Shown here piece by piece: positions 8,378-15,581 of a stretch of DNA of 19,710 bases; within the stretch, counting starts at the first letter, position 1, and every line of letters starts with the position of its first letter. The notes beneath the pieces are model-generated. The model ran no database searches, was not told where the DNA came from, and saw only the letters and a list, made by a program, of their open reading frames with translations. Source of the stretch: Bacteroidia bacterium (GTDB taxonomy: Bacteria; Bacteroidota; Bacteroidia; Chitinophagales; Saprospiraceae); contig JAUILM010000016.1 in assembly GCA_030432855.1 (NCBI GenBank), positions 1 to 19,710 of the forward strand, read 5' to 3'. A program made the translations under genes and the position numbers.

Positions 8378-9904
8378 ATGAAGATATTAAGCGCTGATCA
8401 AATAAGAATAGCCGACGACGTTACGATTCGTGAAGAGCCAATTCGCTCTATCGATCTGATGGAGCGGGCCAGTATAAAAGTCAAAGACTGGATTACCTCG
8501 CATATTCCCAACATAGATCTTAGGATTGCTGTCTTCTGTGGACCTGGAAACAATGGTGGTGACGGTCTTGCCGTGGCCCGACTTCTCAACAATAATGATT
8601 ATCTGGTAGATGTCTTTTTACTCAACATTGGATCCAATCGAAGTGCTGATTACTTAGTAAACCTAAAGAGACTTCCCAAACGAAGCTACGTACAAACTTA
8701 CGAGATCAGGGAAGGGGACCCGATGCCTGATCTTAGCTCGTATGGGGCCATCATTGATGCTGTCTTCGGTAGTGGACTCAGCAGACCCATCACCGACTAT
8801 TGGGCCGAGGTAGTTTCCCACATTAACGCAACCAATGCCATCCGCATTAGCATTGATATACCCTCCGGAGTGTTTGCAGATGCTCCAAGGACCGGGGTAG
8901 CCATAGTCGCACATCACACCCTGAGTTTTCAATGCCCGAAACTGGCATTCTTCATGGCCGAAAACGACCCCTATATCGGCCAATGGACTATTTTGGATAT
9001 AGGATTGCATCCTAAATTTCTTAGTAGTGTCAGTACAAAATATGCCGTCATCACCCACCAACTGGTATGTTCCTGTCTTCAATCCAGACGGAAGTTCGAT
9101 CACAAAGGCACCTTTGGCCATGCCCTACTGATCTGTGGAGGATACGGTAAGGTAGGAGCCGCATTACTGGCGGCCAAAGCCTGCCTCCGTGGAGGTGTAG
9201 GTAAACTCACGGTACATGTCCCCAGATATGCCTATCAGGTGATGCAAATGGGCATGCCTGAAGCGATGGTGCACATTGATAAACACGATTTTTGGTTCTC
9301 TGGAGTCAACCAGGAAGAGTCATTTGAGTCCATTGGGGTGGGATGTGGCATTGGACAAAAACAGGTCACCATAGATGGGCTTAAGTCATTGATAAACAGT
9401 ACAGAAAAGCCTATGGTACTCGATGCTGATGCACTCAACATCCTGGCTAATAATCCTGCCTGGCTGGAGGAACTTCCCGGGGGTTCGATCCTCACTCCGC
9501 ACCCTGGAGAGTACCGACGTCTATTTGATAAGACGAAAGATGATTTCGAGCGTCTCCAACAGCAAATTGATCTGAGTCAGAGACTCAATTTATTCATTAT
9601 CTACAAATGTGCCAACACATGCATTACCACGCCCGAAGGCATGGCATATTTCAATGTGACGGGCAATCCTGGCATGGCAACCGCAGGCAGCGGTGATGTT
9701 CTGACGGGGTTGATTACCGGTCTCCTGGCTCAGTACAAAGACTCTTTGAAAGCATGTCTGTTAGGGGTCTACATTCATGGTCTTGCGGGTGATATTGCTG
9801 CTAAAACTGTGGGCCAGCATGGATTGATAGCCAGTGACATCATTGATCACATACCAGCTGCATTCATGACACTCGAATCAGGTAAAAACAGGTATGACCG
9901 ATAA
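8378..9904 (+). CDS. nnr: Bifunctional NAD(P)HX epimerase / ADP-dependent NAD(P)HX dehydratase
   Basis: A cytosolic metabolite-repair enzyme of 508 residues that converts hydrated, inactive NADHX and NADPHX back to NADH and NADPH. The N-terminal YjeF-type epimerase (about 1-215) shows FCGPGNNGGDGLAVARLL (53-70), AIIDAVFGSGLSRP (124-137) and ISIDIPSGV (157-165). The C-terminal ribokinase-fold dehydratase (about 225-500) shows KGTFGHALLICGGYGKVGAA, LDADALNIL, TPHPGEY and GNPGMATAGSGDVLTGLITG, in which Asp440 is the expected catalytic residue. Length and domain order match the fused bacterial enzyme. ATG at 8378 directly precedes the conserved MKILSADQI start. Its 3' end overlaps the sirtuin gene by 11 bases, so the two are probably translated from one message. 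Confidence 0.95.
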   Translation: MKILSADQIRIADDVTIREEPIRSIDLMERASIKVKDWITSHIPNIDLRIAVFCGPGNNGGDGLAVARLLNNNDYLVDVFLLNIGSNRSADYLVNLKRLPKRSYVQTYEIREGDPMPDLSSYGAIIDAVFGSGLSRPITDYWAEVVSHINATNAIRISIDIPSGVFADAPRTGVAIVAHHTLSFQCPKLAFFMAENDPYIGQWTILDIGLHPKFLSSVSTKYAVITHQLVCSCLQSRRKFDHKGTFGHALLICGGYGKVGAALLAAKACLRGGVGKLTVHVPRYAYQVMQMGMPEAMVHIDKHDFWFSGVNQEESFESIGVGCGIGQKQVTIDGLKSLINSTEKPMVLDADALNILANNPAWLEELPGGSILTPHPGEYRRLFDKTKDDFERLQQQIDLSQRLNLFIIYKCANTCITTPEGMAYFNVTGNPGMATAGSGDVLTGLITGLLAQYKDSLKACLLGVYIHGLAGDIAAKTVGQHGLIASDIIDHIPAAFMTLESGKNRYDR

Positions 9905-10595
9905 AGGAAAACATATAGTAGTCTTAAGTGGTGCCGGCGTAAGCGCGGAAAGTGGACTGAAGACGTTTCGGGATGCTAATGGACTTTGGGAGGGCCATGA
10001 TGTCATGCAGGTAGCCTCTCCTCAAGGATGGGCTGCAGATAAGTCCCTGGTGCTAAAGTTTTACAATGATCGTAGAAGGCAACTGCTTCGATGTAAACCC
10101 AACGAGGCTCACTTCGGTCTTGCCCAGCTGGAGGACCATCATAAGGTAAGTATCATCACACAGAATGTAGATGATTTGCATGAGCGCGCCGGAAGTACCA
10201 AGGTATTACATTTACATGGTGAGCTAAGGAAGGTTCGAAGTACTTTCAATCCTGAAACCGTCCTACCATGGGATGGAGATTTAAACCTTGGCGATAGCTG
10301 TCCCGAAGGTGGTCAGCTGCGACCTCATATCGTATGGTTTGGTGAACCTGTACCCCTAATCGAGGAAGCTGCTTATATCACATCCACTGCGGATATTCTG
10401 ATCGTGGTCGGCACCTCTCTACAAGTATATCCAGCGGCTGGCTTGATTGATTTCTCTCCAGAAAGGACACCTATATACTATGTTGATCCTCAGCCATATA
10501 TATCCAGAGAACTAAACCAACGATCTAATCTCTTTACCGTGCCAATGAATGCAACTAAAGGTGTACCCAAAGTGTTGGAAGCTCTGACTCTCTGA
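9894..10595 (+). CDS. cobB: NAD-dependent protein deacylase (sirtuin, class III/CobB-like)
   Basis: A 233-residue Sir2-family enzyme that removes acyl groups from protein lysines, using NAD and releasing nicotinamide. Motifs in order: SGAGVSAESGL (12-22), FRDANGLW (25-32), ITQNVDDLHERAG (88-100), catalytic His108 in HLHGEL, RPHIVWFGE (143-151) and VGTSLQVYPA (172-181). Tyr57 and Arg60 in FYNDRRRQL match the Y-x-x-R pair of class III sirtuins, which favours desuccinylase or demalonylase activity besides deacetylation. The usual four zinc cysteines between the catalytic His and the RPHIVWFGE motif are missing; only Cys136 remains. The start ATG overlaps the nnr stop region by 11 bases, and the pairing with NAD(P)HX repair suggests shared control of NAD-related functions. 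The symbol is by family resemblance. Confidence 0.92.
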   Translation: MTDKGKHIVVLSGAGVSAESGLKTFRDANGLWEGHDVMQVASPQGWAADKSLVLKFYNDRRRQLLRCKPNEAHFGLAQLEDHHKVSIITQNVDDLHERAGSTKVLHLHGELRKVRSTFNPETVLPWDGDLNLGDSCPEGGQLRPHIVWFGEPVPLIEEAAYITSTADILIVVGTSLQVYPAAGLIDFSPERTPIYYVDPQPYISRELNQRSNLFTVPMNATKGVPKVLEALTL

Positions 10596-10614
10596 TCGGG
10601 ATGTAGAGCCCCTT

Positions 10615-11931
10615 TTAACTCATGATGCTAATCATCCGTGTCACTATTTCTTCATCCACTACAAAGCGTACGTGATAGACACCTGGTGCAAAATACCGTG
10701 AATTAATTTTGAACCAATTCTTCCCTTCTTTCAGTTCGTATTGGGTTTTCATCACAGGCTTTCCGGATTGGTCGATCACTATCACATCCGCTATCCTGGC
10801 ACTCTTCGTATCGATTTCAGCATAGAAAAAATCTCTGTGAGAAGGATTAGGATAAATATTTACCGCCGACAGATTGTAGCAGGATCCCTCAACACTGCTG
10901 AGGGCCAGCATTTGAGCCGCCTCATCATTGCTCACCTTAATCAATCGAAAGTAGTTTTCTTCATTCAATTTACGATCCAGCGACTTTTCATACTTCACCG
11001 TATCAGTGTAAGAATTGTCAGCATGCCAGCGAGCCGCTTCCGCAAAATTGAAACCGTCGTAACTATACTCAAGGATATACTCTTCCACACCATGCTCATG
11101 CACGGTCATCCATTTAATGATCGGTTTGCATGCATCATCTCTCTCTACTTCAAAGGTCACCAAATCCATGGGCCGAAGATTTGTGCCCCCATATTGAAAA
11201 TTACCAAATAGGCCAATCCCTCTCCCACCTGACTGAGGATTTGGATCATTGTCCAGATAGTAGATCGTGACAGAATCGATGTATGATGTAGAAAAATCCA
11301 CGTGCACGCTACCTGCATCATCTCCCCCGTAGGAAGCACCCGTTCTGGACCGTCCAGATCCGGTCCCCTTGGCTAAGGCCCGATTTCTTTCCACAGAAAC
11401 TACCGGATCTTCTCCCAGCACTTTCAGTGTAGGTAGAATCGTAGAATCATTGCCAAACACAATTACTTCATCTCTGTGATGCCCGGCAATATCAATGTCT
11501 GAAATATCAAATGACACGCAGGAAAGTGGCTTACTGAAGTATGCCTTGACTTCCACGATGTTAGCATCTTTCTCGTCCGCTCCGGTGAACAAAATTCCAA
11601 CATCATCGGATGTGCCGAAGTGCTGACCTTCTCCACCGTCTATGAAAGGTGTAATCAGCGAAGCTGTCTTGAAATAACCAGGATGCAGTGATCTGATTTG
11701 AAAGGTAATCGCCACCGAGTCACCACTATGGGGTAAGGGTAATCGATAAGTATTGTATCTGCTCCCGCTCATCCAATGTAGCTCGCTCCATTCCATATCT
11801 AACTTCACATCATCAGGGCATGACTGAGCAAATACATTGGAGCCCAGGAAGAGTAAATAGTAGATCACAAGAGTTCTTGCAACCCATAGTACCCATTCCT
11901 CGTCTAATCTTCGATGTTGTCTACCAATCAT
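10615..11931 (-). CDS. Secreted protein with T9SS type A sorting domain
   Basis: A 438-residue exported protein of unknown function. It has a long N-terminus with a hydrophobic segment (TLVIYYLLFLGSNVFAQ, cleavage near residue 36) and ends in a type A T9SS sorting domain (about 356-438): VNIYPNPSHRDFF, a DQSGKPV turn and a final FAPGVYHVRF followed by a basic-hydrophobic tail. The middle (about 255-335) is an Fn3-like module of a type often next to such domains (WMTVHEHGVEEYILEYSYDG, then NYFRLIKV). The first 250 residues look beta-rich with several Asp/Gly turns (DISDIDIAG, YLDNDPNPQSGGRGIG), possibly a calcium-binding or jelly-roll domain; I do not recognise a catalytic motif. It should be exported across the outer membrane and attached to the surface or released. 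It is a single-gene unit, divergent from the cyclase gene. Confidence 0.82.
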   Translation of the reverse strand: MIGRQHRRLDEEWVLWVARTLVIYYLLFLGSNVFAQSCPDDVKLDMEWSELHWMSGSRYNTYRLPLPHSGDSVAITFQIRSLHPGYFKTASLITPFIDGGEGQHFGTSDDVGILFTGADEKDANIVEVKAYFSKPLSCVSFDISDIDIAGHHRDEVIVFGNDSTILPTLKVLGEDPVVSVERNRALAKGTGSGRSRTGASYGGDDAGSVHVDFSTSYIDSVTIYYLDNDPNPQSGGRGIGLFGNFQYGGTNLRPMDLVTFEVERDDACKPIIKWMTVHEHGVEEYILEYSYDGFNFAEAARWHADNSYTDTVKYEKSLDRKLNEENYFRLIKVSNDEAAQMLALSSVEGSCYNLSAVNIYPNPSHRDFFYAEIDTKSARIADVIVIDQSGKPVMKTQYELKEGKNWFKINSRYFAPGVYHVRFVVDEEIVTRMISIMS

Positions 11932-11959
11932 ATTAATTATTCATTTAATATGACAGGCA

Positions 11960-11972
11960 GCAAATTGTTTGC
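11960..11972. promoter_or_regulatory. Short palindrome in the divergent spacer
   Basis: GCAAATTGTTTGC is an inverted repeat with 5-bp arms and a 3-base centre, 29 bases upstream of the type A CTD gene start. It could be an operator. No complete promoter box for the leftward gene is visible beside it, so the assignment is weak. Confidence 0.2.
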
Positions 11973-12094
11973 CAAACATTAATACTTTACAATTAATCTT
12001 AATGTAAGGGGGTTTGAGCACTGACTTTAACAAAAAACAGCGGTAATTTCCGGGTATCAATTATGCTGCCATCGGAATTATCATCTTAATACCA

Positions 12095-12102
12095 TACATT
12101 TG
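12095..12102 (+). promoter_or_regulatory. Possible -7 box (TACATTTG) of the cyclase gene
   Basis: The octamer matches the Bacteroidota TAnnTTTG box. If used, transcription would start near 12109, inside the longest reading frame, making ATG at 12126 the translation start. No clear TTTG -33 element is seen upstream, so this may be chance. Confidence 0.25.
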
Positions 12103-12104
12103 AA

Positions 12105-13499
12105 ATGACTGAGACGGTAACGGATATGGCTTCTAAGCGTCAACTGGCGGCAATCATGTGTACAGATATCGCAGGATTCTCACGAATCATGCAAACAGAT
12201 CCTAAGCTCGCGGATGAGATCAGACAGCGTCATCTTGATGTCTTCAACCGCATGCACGAGAAGTTCAATGGCAAGCTAATGCAGCGATTCGGAGACAGCA
12301 CCCTTAGTATTTTTTCCAGTGCTGCTGAGGCTGTGGAATGTGCCTACTACCTACAGACTGAGTTGCGCAAATCACCTGAAATACCGGTAAAGATTGGACT
12401 ACACACGGGAGAAATCATCTATGATGAGGCCGGTGTTTATGGAGAAGGTATCAATGTGGCCTCCAAAGTGGAACATCTAGCGGAGCCTGGCTCAGTATTG
12501 CTCACGGGTAAGATATATGATGATATAAAAAATCACCCGTGGTTACTGGGCACTTCACTGGGCCAGCAATCTATTGATGAGCAACGACATCCGATAGAGC
12601 TCTATGCATTGACCAATCGCGGACTGAATGCACCCAGTCCTCGCATACTCAGAGCCAGCAGAGTGCTGGAAGACCGCAAACCTCAGGTCGAACGAAGTAA
12701 GGAGCCTATTGCAGAAGAACCTGAAGTCGGTTTAAAGCGTAAACAAACAGCAGCTATTTTAGCATTTCTCCTTGGATTTTCCGGCATTCATCGGTTTTAC
12801 CTGGGACAAAGATTTAGGGGATTCCTCTATGCCTTTGCATCCTTTGTAGCACTGATGATGACGATTGAGGAAGGCTTTCCTGCCATTGCGATCATGGGAA
12901 TGGTCACCTTAGTAGATGCTATTTTATTTGCGGTGATGCCACAGGTAGATTTTGACCGAAAGTACAATAAGACTATTCAAAGTACCCCTACCAGGCGGAA
13001 GGGAATCAGGTCTAGAATTCAAGCCCGGACACAATCAAAGAATCCGGTTTTCTCAAAGTTAAAGAGAGCACTGAAGAAATATGAGGCACGAAAATTTGAG
13101 GAAGCGATCAATCGCTTTGATGATGTGCTGGACGAAGATCCATCCAATTATGCTGCACATTACTATCTGGCATGCTGCTTCTCAGAACTAAAAAAGGAAT
13201 CAGATGCCTTCTTTCATCTGGATAAGGCCATAGATCTGGGTTTTGACGACTTTGATCGGATGGAGCGTGACAAGGCATTACGATTCATAAAATCACGAGA
13301 TCAATTCAAGCAGTTTAGACGAAATAAGTATCAACTTACTCCAACCCTACCTCCTCCCATGGCACCTGACATTCTCTCAAACGACATTCTCGAATTATCT
13401 CCTCTTGAGAAAATTGAGGAACTGGGAGAAAGACTGGAACGCGGAGAATTGTCTCTCAACGAATTTGAATTAGAGAAAAGGAAGATTCTAAATCGGTAA
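12105..13499 (+). CDS. Class III nucleotide cyclase fused to TM2, TPR and SHOCT regions
   Basis: A 464-residue multi-domain protein. Residues 10-170 are a class III adenylate/guanylate cyclase domain: metal-binding Asp21 (CTDIAGFSRIM) and Asp64 (RFGDSTLSIF), then KIGLHTGEIIY and VYGEGINVASKVEHLAEPGS. Residues 212-280 are a TM2 domain (KRKQTAAILAFLLGFSGIHR, then FYLGQRFRGFLYA) with two membrane helices. Residues 318-400 resemble TPR helices (KKYEARKFEEAINRFDDVLD, then AAHYYLACCFSELKKESDAF). The tail (about 433-463, LEKIEELGERLERGELSLNE) resembles a SHOCT motif. Such a protein would make cyclic nucleotide at the inner membrane. The transition-state Arg position is Lys121 and the usual YGDG acid is Glu, so activity is uncertain. 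ATG at 12126 is a serious alternative start: MASKRQLAAIMCTD fits the family, and a TACATTTG box ends just before 12105. Confidence 0.85.
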   Translation: MTETVTDMASKRQLAAIMCTDIAGFSRIMQTDPKLADEIRQRHLDVFNRMHEKFNGKLMQRFGDSTLSIFSSAAEAVECAYYLQTELRKSPEIPVKIGLHTGEIIYDEAGVYGEGINVASKVEHLAEPGSVLLTGKIYDDIKNHPWLLGTSLGQQSIDEQRHPIELYALTNRGLNAPSPRILRASRVLEDRKPQVERSKEPIAEEPEVGLKRKQTAAILAFLLGFSGIHRFYLGQRFRGFLYAFASFVALMMTIEEGFPAIAIMGMVTLVDAILFAVMPQVDFDRKYNKTIQSTPTRRKGIRSRIQARTQSKNPVFSKLKRALKKYEARKFEEAINRFDDVLDEDPSNYAAHYYLACCFSELKKESDAFFHLDKAIDLGFDDFDRMERDKALRFIKSRDQFKQFRRNKYQLTPTLPPPMAPDILSNDILELSPLEKIEELGERLERGELSLNEFELEKRKILNR

Positions 13500-13510
13500 C
13501 AGAAACAAAC

Positions 13511-14326
13511 TTAATACTCATCAGGATATTCGAATTCAGGTTGCTTTGTACGCGTACCCTCGGCAGTGAGATGATGCATCACTAAGGTAGCCGCAACTGC
13601 CCCTGTCATCGGCCCCACAATAGGTCCCACAACAGGAATTAAGATGAGAAGATACATGATCATCCCTATACCCGCTGCAGCTCCCGGATACAACAGCGTT
13701 TGACGGTAACTTTCCCTGATTTTCAGCTTTCTGATTTCGTTGAAGTTGTCAATCACAGCAAAGCCCAGGAAAAAACACTGAATCGCGAAATTTACAGGTG
13801 CCTTCACCACTCCCTCCAACGAATCGGACAATAAAATGCTGATGATGATTGATAGGATGATTATAGTGATCTGCTCCATGATGAAGGTAAAAATCGACAC
13901 CTTGATCATCCGGACTTGCGCAGAGAAGAGCAGTTTTATTGTCAGCTCTTCCTGCACCCCTGTCTTTATAGCATTTGTGCGAAGTGCCATGTGAAAAATC
14001 AGGAGTTCCATGATAATCAGGATGATATACTTGTAGGCTCCTGCGAAAAGAAAATCGTATCCCGAAGTAGCTACATCCGATACTAAGGTGGCTGCCTGTA
14101 CACCCACGTCCAGCATATTGTCAATATGAACATTCGACCACCAACTCAGGATGGTACCGACAAACTTCAAACCGAAGATGACACCAATGATAGCAATCGC
14201 AAGTAAGACCACCGAGTGATTGGCAAATCCCTTCCACAGTCTATTGTCCCGAATAAAAGCAGGTACTGTCAAATAAATACGAACCGCCTGAATAAAGTCC
14301 TTAAGAGAGAGGACGATTACATCCAT
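13511..14326 (-). CDS. EI24/CysZ-like integral membrane protein
   Basis: A 271-residue inner-membrane protein with about five or six hydrophobic segments (roughly residues 38-60, 98-115, 143-166, 179-195, 215-235 and 236-252). The region CFFLGFAVIDNFNEIRKLKI (184-203) followed by a glycine-rich helix and IPVVGPIVGPMTGAVAATLV (230-249) resembles the EI24 family, which includes the sulfate transporter CysZ: a D-R-containing loop, then an aliphatic helix and an I-P-x-x-G-P turn. The charged C-terminus (about 253-271) would be cytosolic. It stands alone, tail-to-tail with the cyclase gene (11 bases apart) and divergent from the amidohydrolase gene. EI24 membership rests on motif shape; YIP1-type or other polytopic families are possible, and the substrate is unknown. 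Confidence 0.6.
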   Translation of the reverse strand: MDVIVLSLKDFIQAVRIYLTVPAFIRDNRLWKGFANHSVVLLAIAIIGVIFGLKFVGTILSWWSNVHIDNMLDVGVQAATLVSDVATSGYDFLFAGAYKYIILIIMELLIFHMALRTNAIKTGVQEELTIKLLFSAQVRMIKVSIFTFIMEQITIIILSIIISILLSDSLEGVVKAPVNFAIQCFFLGFAVIDNFNEIRKLKIRESYRQTLLYPGAAAGIGMIMYLLILIPVVGPIVGPMTGAVAATLVMHHLTAEGTRTKQPEFEYPDEY

Positions 14327-14369
14327 AATAGCTTAGCCTTTCACGTTTTGATATGCGATTAATTTATGT

Positions 14370-14383
14370 TTTTCTTAAGAAAA
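14370..14383. promoter_or_regulatory. Perfect 14-bp palindrome upstream of the amidohydrolase gene
   Basis: TTTTCTTAAGAAAA is a gapless perfect palindrome lying 19 bases before a TAATTTTG box, where an activator or repressor could contact the promoter. The spacer is AT-rich, so chance occurrence is possible. Confidence 0.3.
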
Positions 14384-14402
14384 CGTACCTTATGAATCGA
14401 CG

Positions 14403-14410
14403 TAATTTTG
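14403..14410 (+). promoter_or_regulatory. Candidate -7 box (TAATTTTG) for the amidohydrolase gene
   Basis: The octamer fits the Bacteroidota TAnnTTTG consensus and lies 27 bases before the ATG, giving a short leader. A matching TTTG at -33 is not present; the AT-rich palindrome lies near that position instead. Confidence 0.4.
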
Positions 14411-14437
14411 CCTATTTTCCGACCAAATTGATAAATT

Positions 14438-15553
14438 ATGGAACGAATATCTAAGAAGGCTTGGATATTAGCCTGCTTTTTGTTGCTGGTAGGCTTAGCT
14501 TTCGGTCAACGTAGAGAACCTCTTGACATCACGATCGATTGGGAATCTTACGACCCCCCATCCACACTCGTGGTACCTGAACATCCAAAAACTCAAGCAA
14601 AATTTCCTTTTATTGACATTCATAACCATCAGTGGCGTATGGGTGAGGGAGATCTTTCTGGCCTGGTAGCGGAGATGGACACCCTCAATATGCAGGTGCT
14701 GGTCAATCTGAGTGGCCGGGGCGGAGCTCGCCTCAAAGCCATGACAGACAATGTCACTAAGCAAGGGTATGATGATCGATTTGTGGTATTCACTAATATC
14801 AACATTCAAAGTATAGATGATCCTGACTGGACGGAAGCCACTATTCAACAGTTGGAGTACGATGTAGCCAATGGTGCCAAAGGACTTAAGATCTTTAAGA
14901 ACCAGGGCATGCACAATACAGACAGCTCTGGCAACAGAATTCCCATCGATGATCCACGTATTGATCCTGTCTGGGCCAAATGTGGTGAATTAGGTATTCC
15001 AGTGTTGATTCATTCCGCAGATCCCAAGCAGTTTTGGCAGCCCCATGATAGCCTGAATGAGCGCTGGCTTGAATTGAAGTTGAGACCCGGAAGGAAAAGA
15101 GGTCCAGATGATCCAGCTCCCTGGGATACCATTATTGCCGAGCAGCATCACATTTTCAAGAAGCACCCAAACACTACATTCATTGCGGCACACTTTGGTT
15201 GGTATGCAAACGATCTGGCACACCTAAGTACGCTCCTGGATGATATGCCAAACATGTATACAGAATTTGGAGCTGTCATCGCAGAGCTGGGTCGGCAACC
15301 ACGGGCTGCCAATGCTTTCTTCGAAAAGTATCAGGATCGTATCCTCTTCGGGAAGGATGCCTACAACCCGGAAGAATATTTCACCTATTTCAGAGTGCTG
15401 GAGACAGAAGATGAATATTTCCCCTATTACAAGCGATACCATGCCTTTTGGAGAATGTACGGCCTTGGCTTGTCAGATGAAATACTGAAGAAAATATACT
15501 ATAAAAATGCCGCCAAACTATTGGGAATTGATCTGGATCAATTTCCTCAATAA
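14438..15553 (+). CDS. Exported amidohydrolase-family metal-dependent hydrolase
   Basis: A 371-residue protein with a signal peptide (KKAWILACFLLLVGLAFGQ, cleavage near residue 23; no lipobox Cys at the cleavage site), so it is probably periplasmic. The mature chain is a TIM-barrel amidohydrolase of the Amidohydro_2 type: metal ligands His62 and His64 in FIDIHNHQWR, a conserved GAKGLKIFKNQG strand (Lys151), His192 in VLIHSADP, His252 in FIAAHFGWYAND, and Asp307 in ILFGKDAYNPE, which together fit the expected metal and catalytic set. Family members hydrolyse or decarboxylate varied small molecules; no specific substrate can be read here. It is a single-gene unit with its own candidate promoter and ends 28 bases from the convergent sulfurtransferase. 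Confidence 0.88.
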   Translation: MERISKKAWILACFLLLVGLAFGQRREPLDITIDWESYDPPSTLVVPEHPKTQAKFPFIDIHNHQWRMGEGDLSGLVAEMDTLNMQVLVNLSGRGGARLKAMTDNVTKQGYDDRFVVFTNINIQSIDDPDWTEATIQQLEYDVANGAKGLKIFKNQGMHNTDSSGNRIPIDDPRIDPVWAKCGELGIPVLIHSADPKQFWQPHDSLNERWLELKLRPGRKRGPDDPAPWDTIIAEQHHIFKKHPNTTFIAAHFGWYANDLAHLSTLLDDMPNMYTEFGAVIAELGRQPRAANAFFEKYQDRILFGKDAYNPEEYFTYFRVLETEDEYFPYYKRYHAFWRMYGLGLSDEILKKIYYKNAAKLLGIDLDQFPQ

Positions 15554-15581
15554 CGATAACGGTCAGATTAATCCTCAAGTT

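Noticed and set aside
8663..9121. Minus-strand 152-codon open frame within nnr
   Set aside because: It is antisense to well-conserved epimerase motifs and has no family resemblance.
10596..10614. Possible terminator between the sirtuin and the type A CTD gene
   Set aside because: Only three G-C pairs can form (GGG with CCC); too weak to call.
10741..11211. Plus-strand 156-codon open frame within the type A CTD gene
   Set aside because: It is antisense to the Fn3-like and sorting domains; no motifs or supportive start.
13511..14326. A functional pair with the cyclase (TM2 partner membrane protein)
   Set aside because: The two genes are convergent, not an operon, and nothing in the sequence links them.
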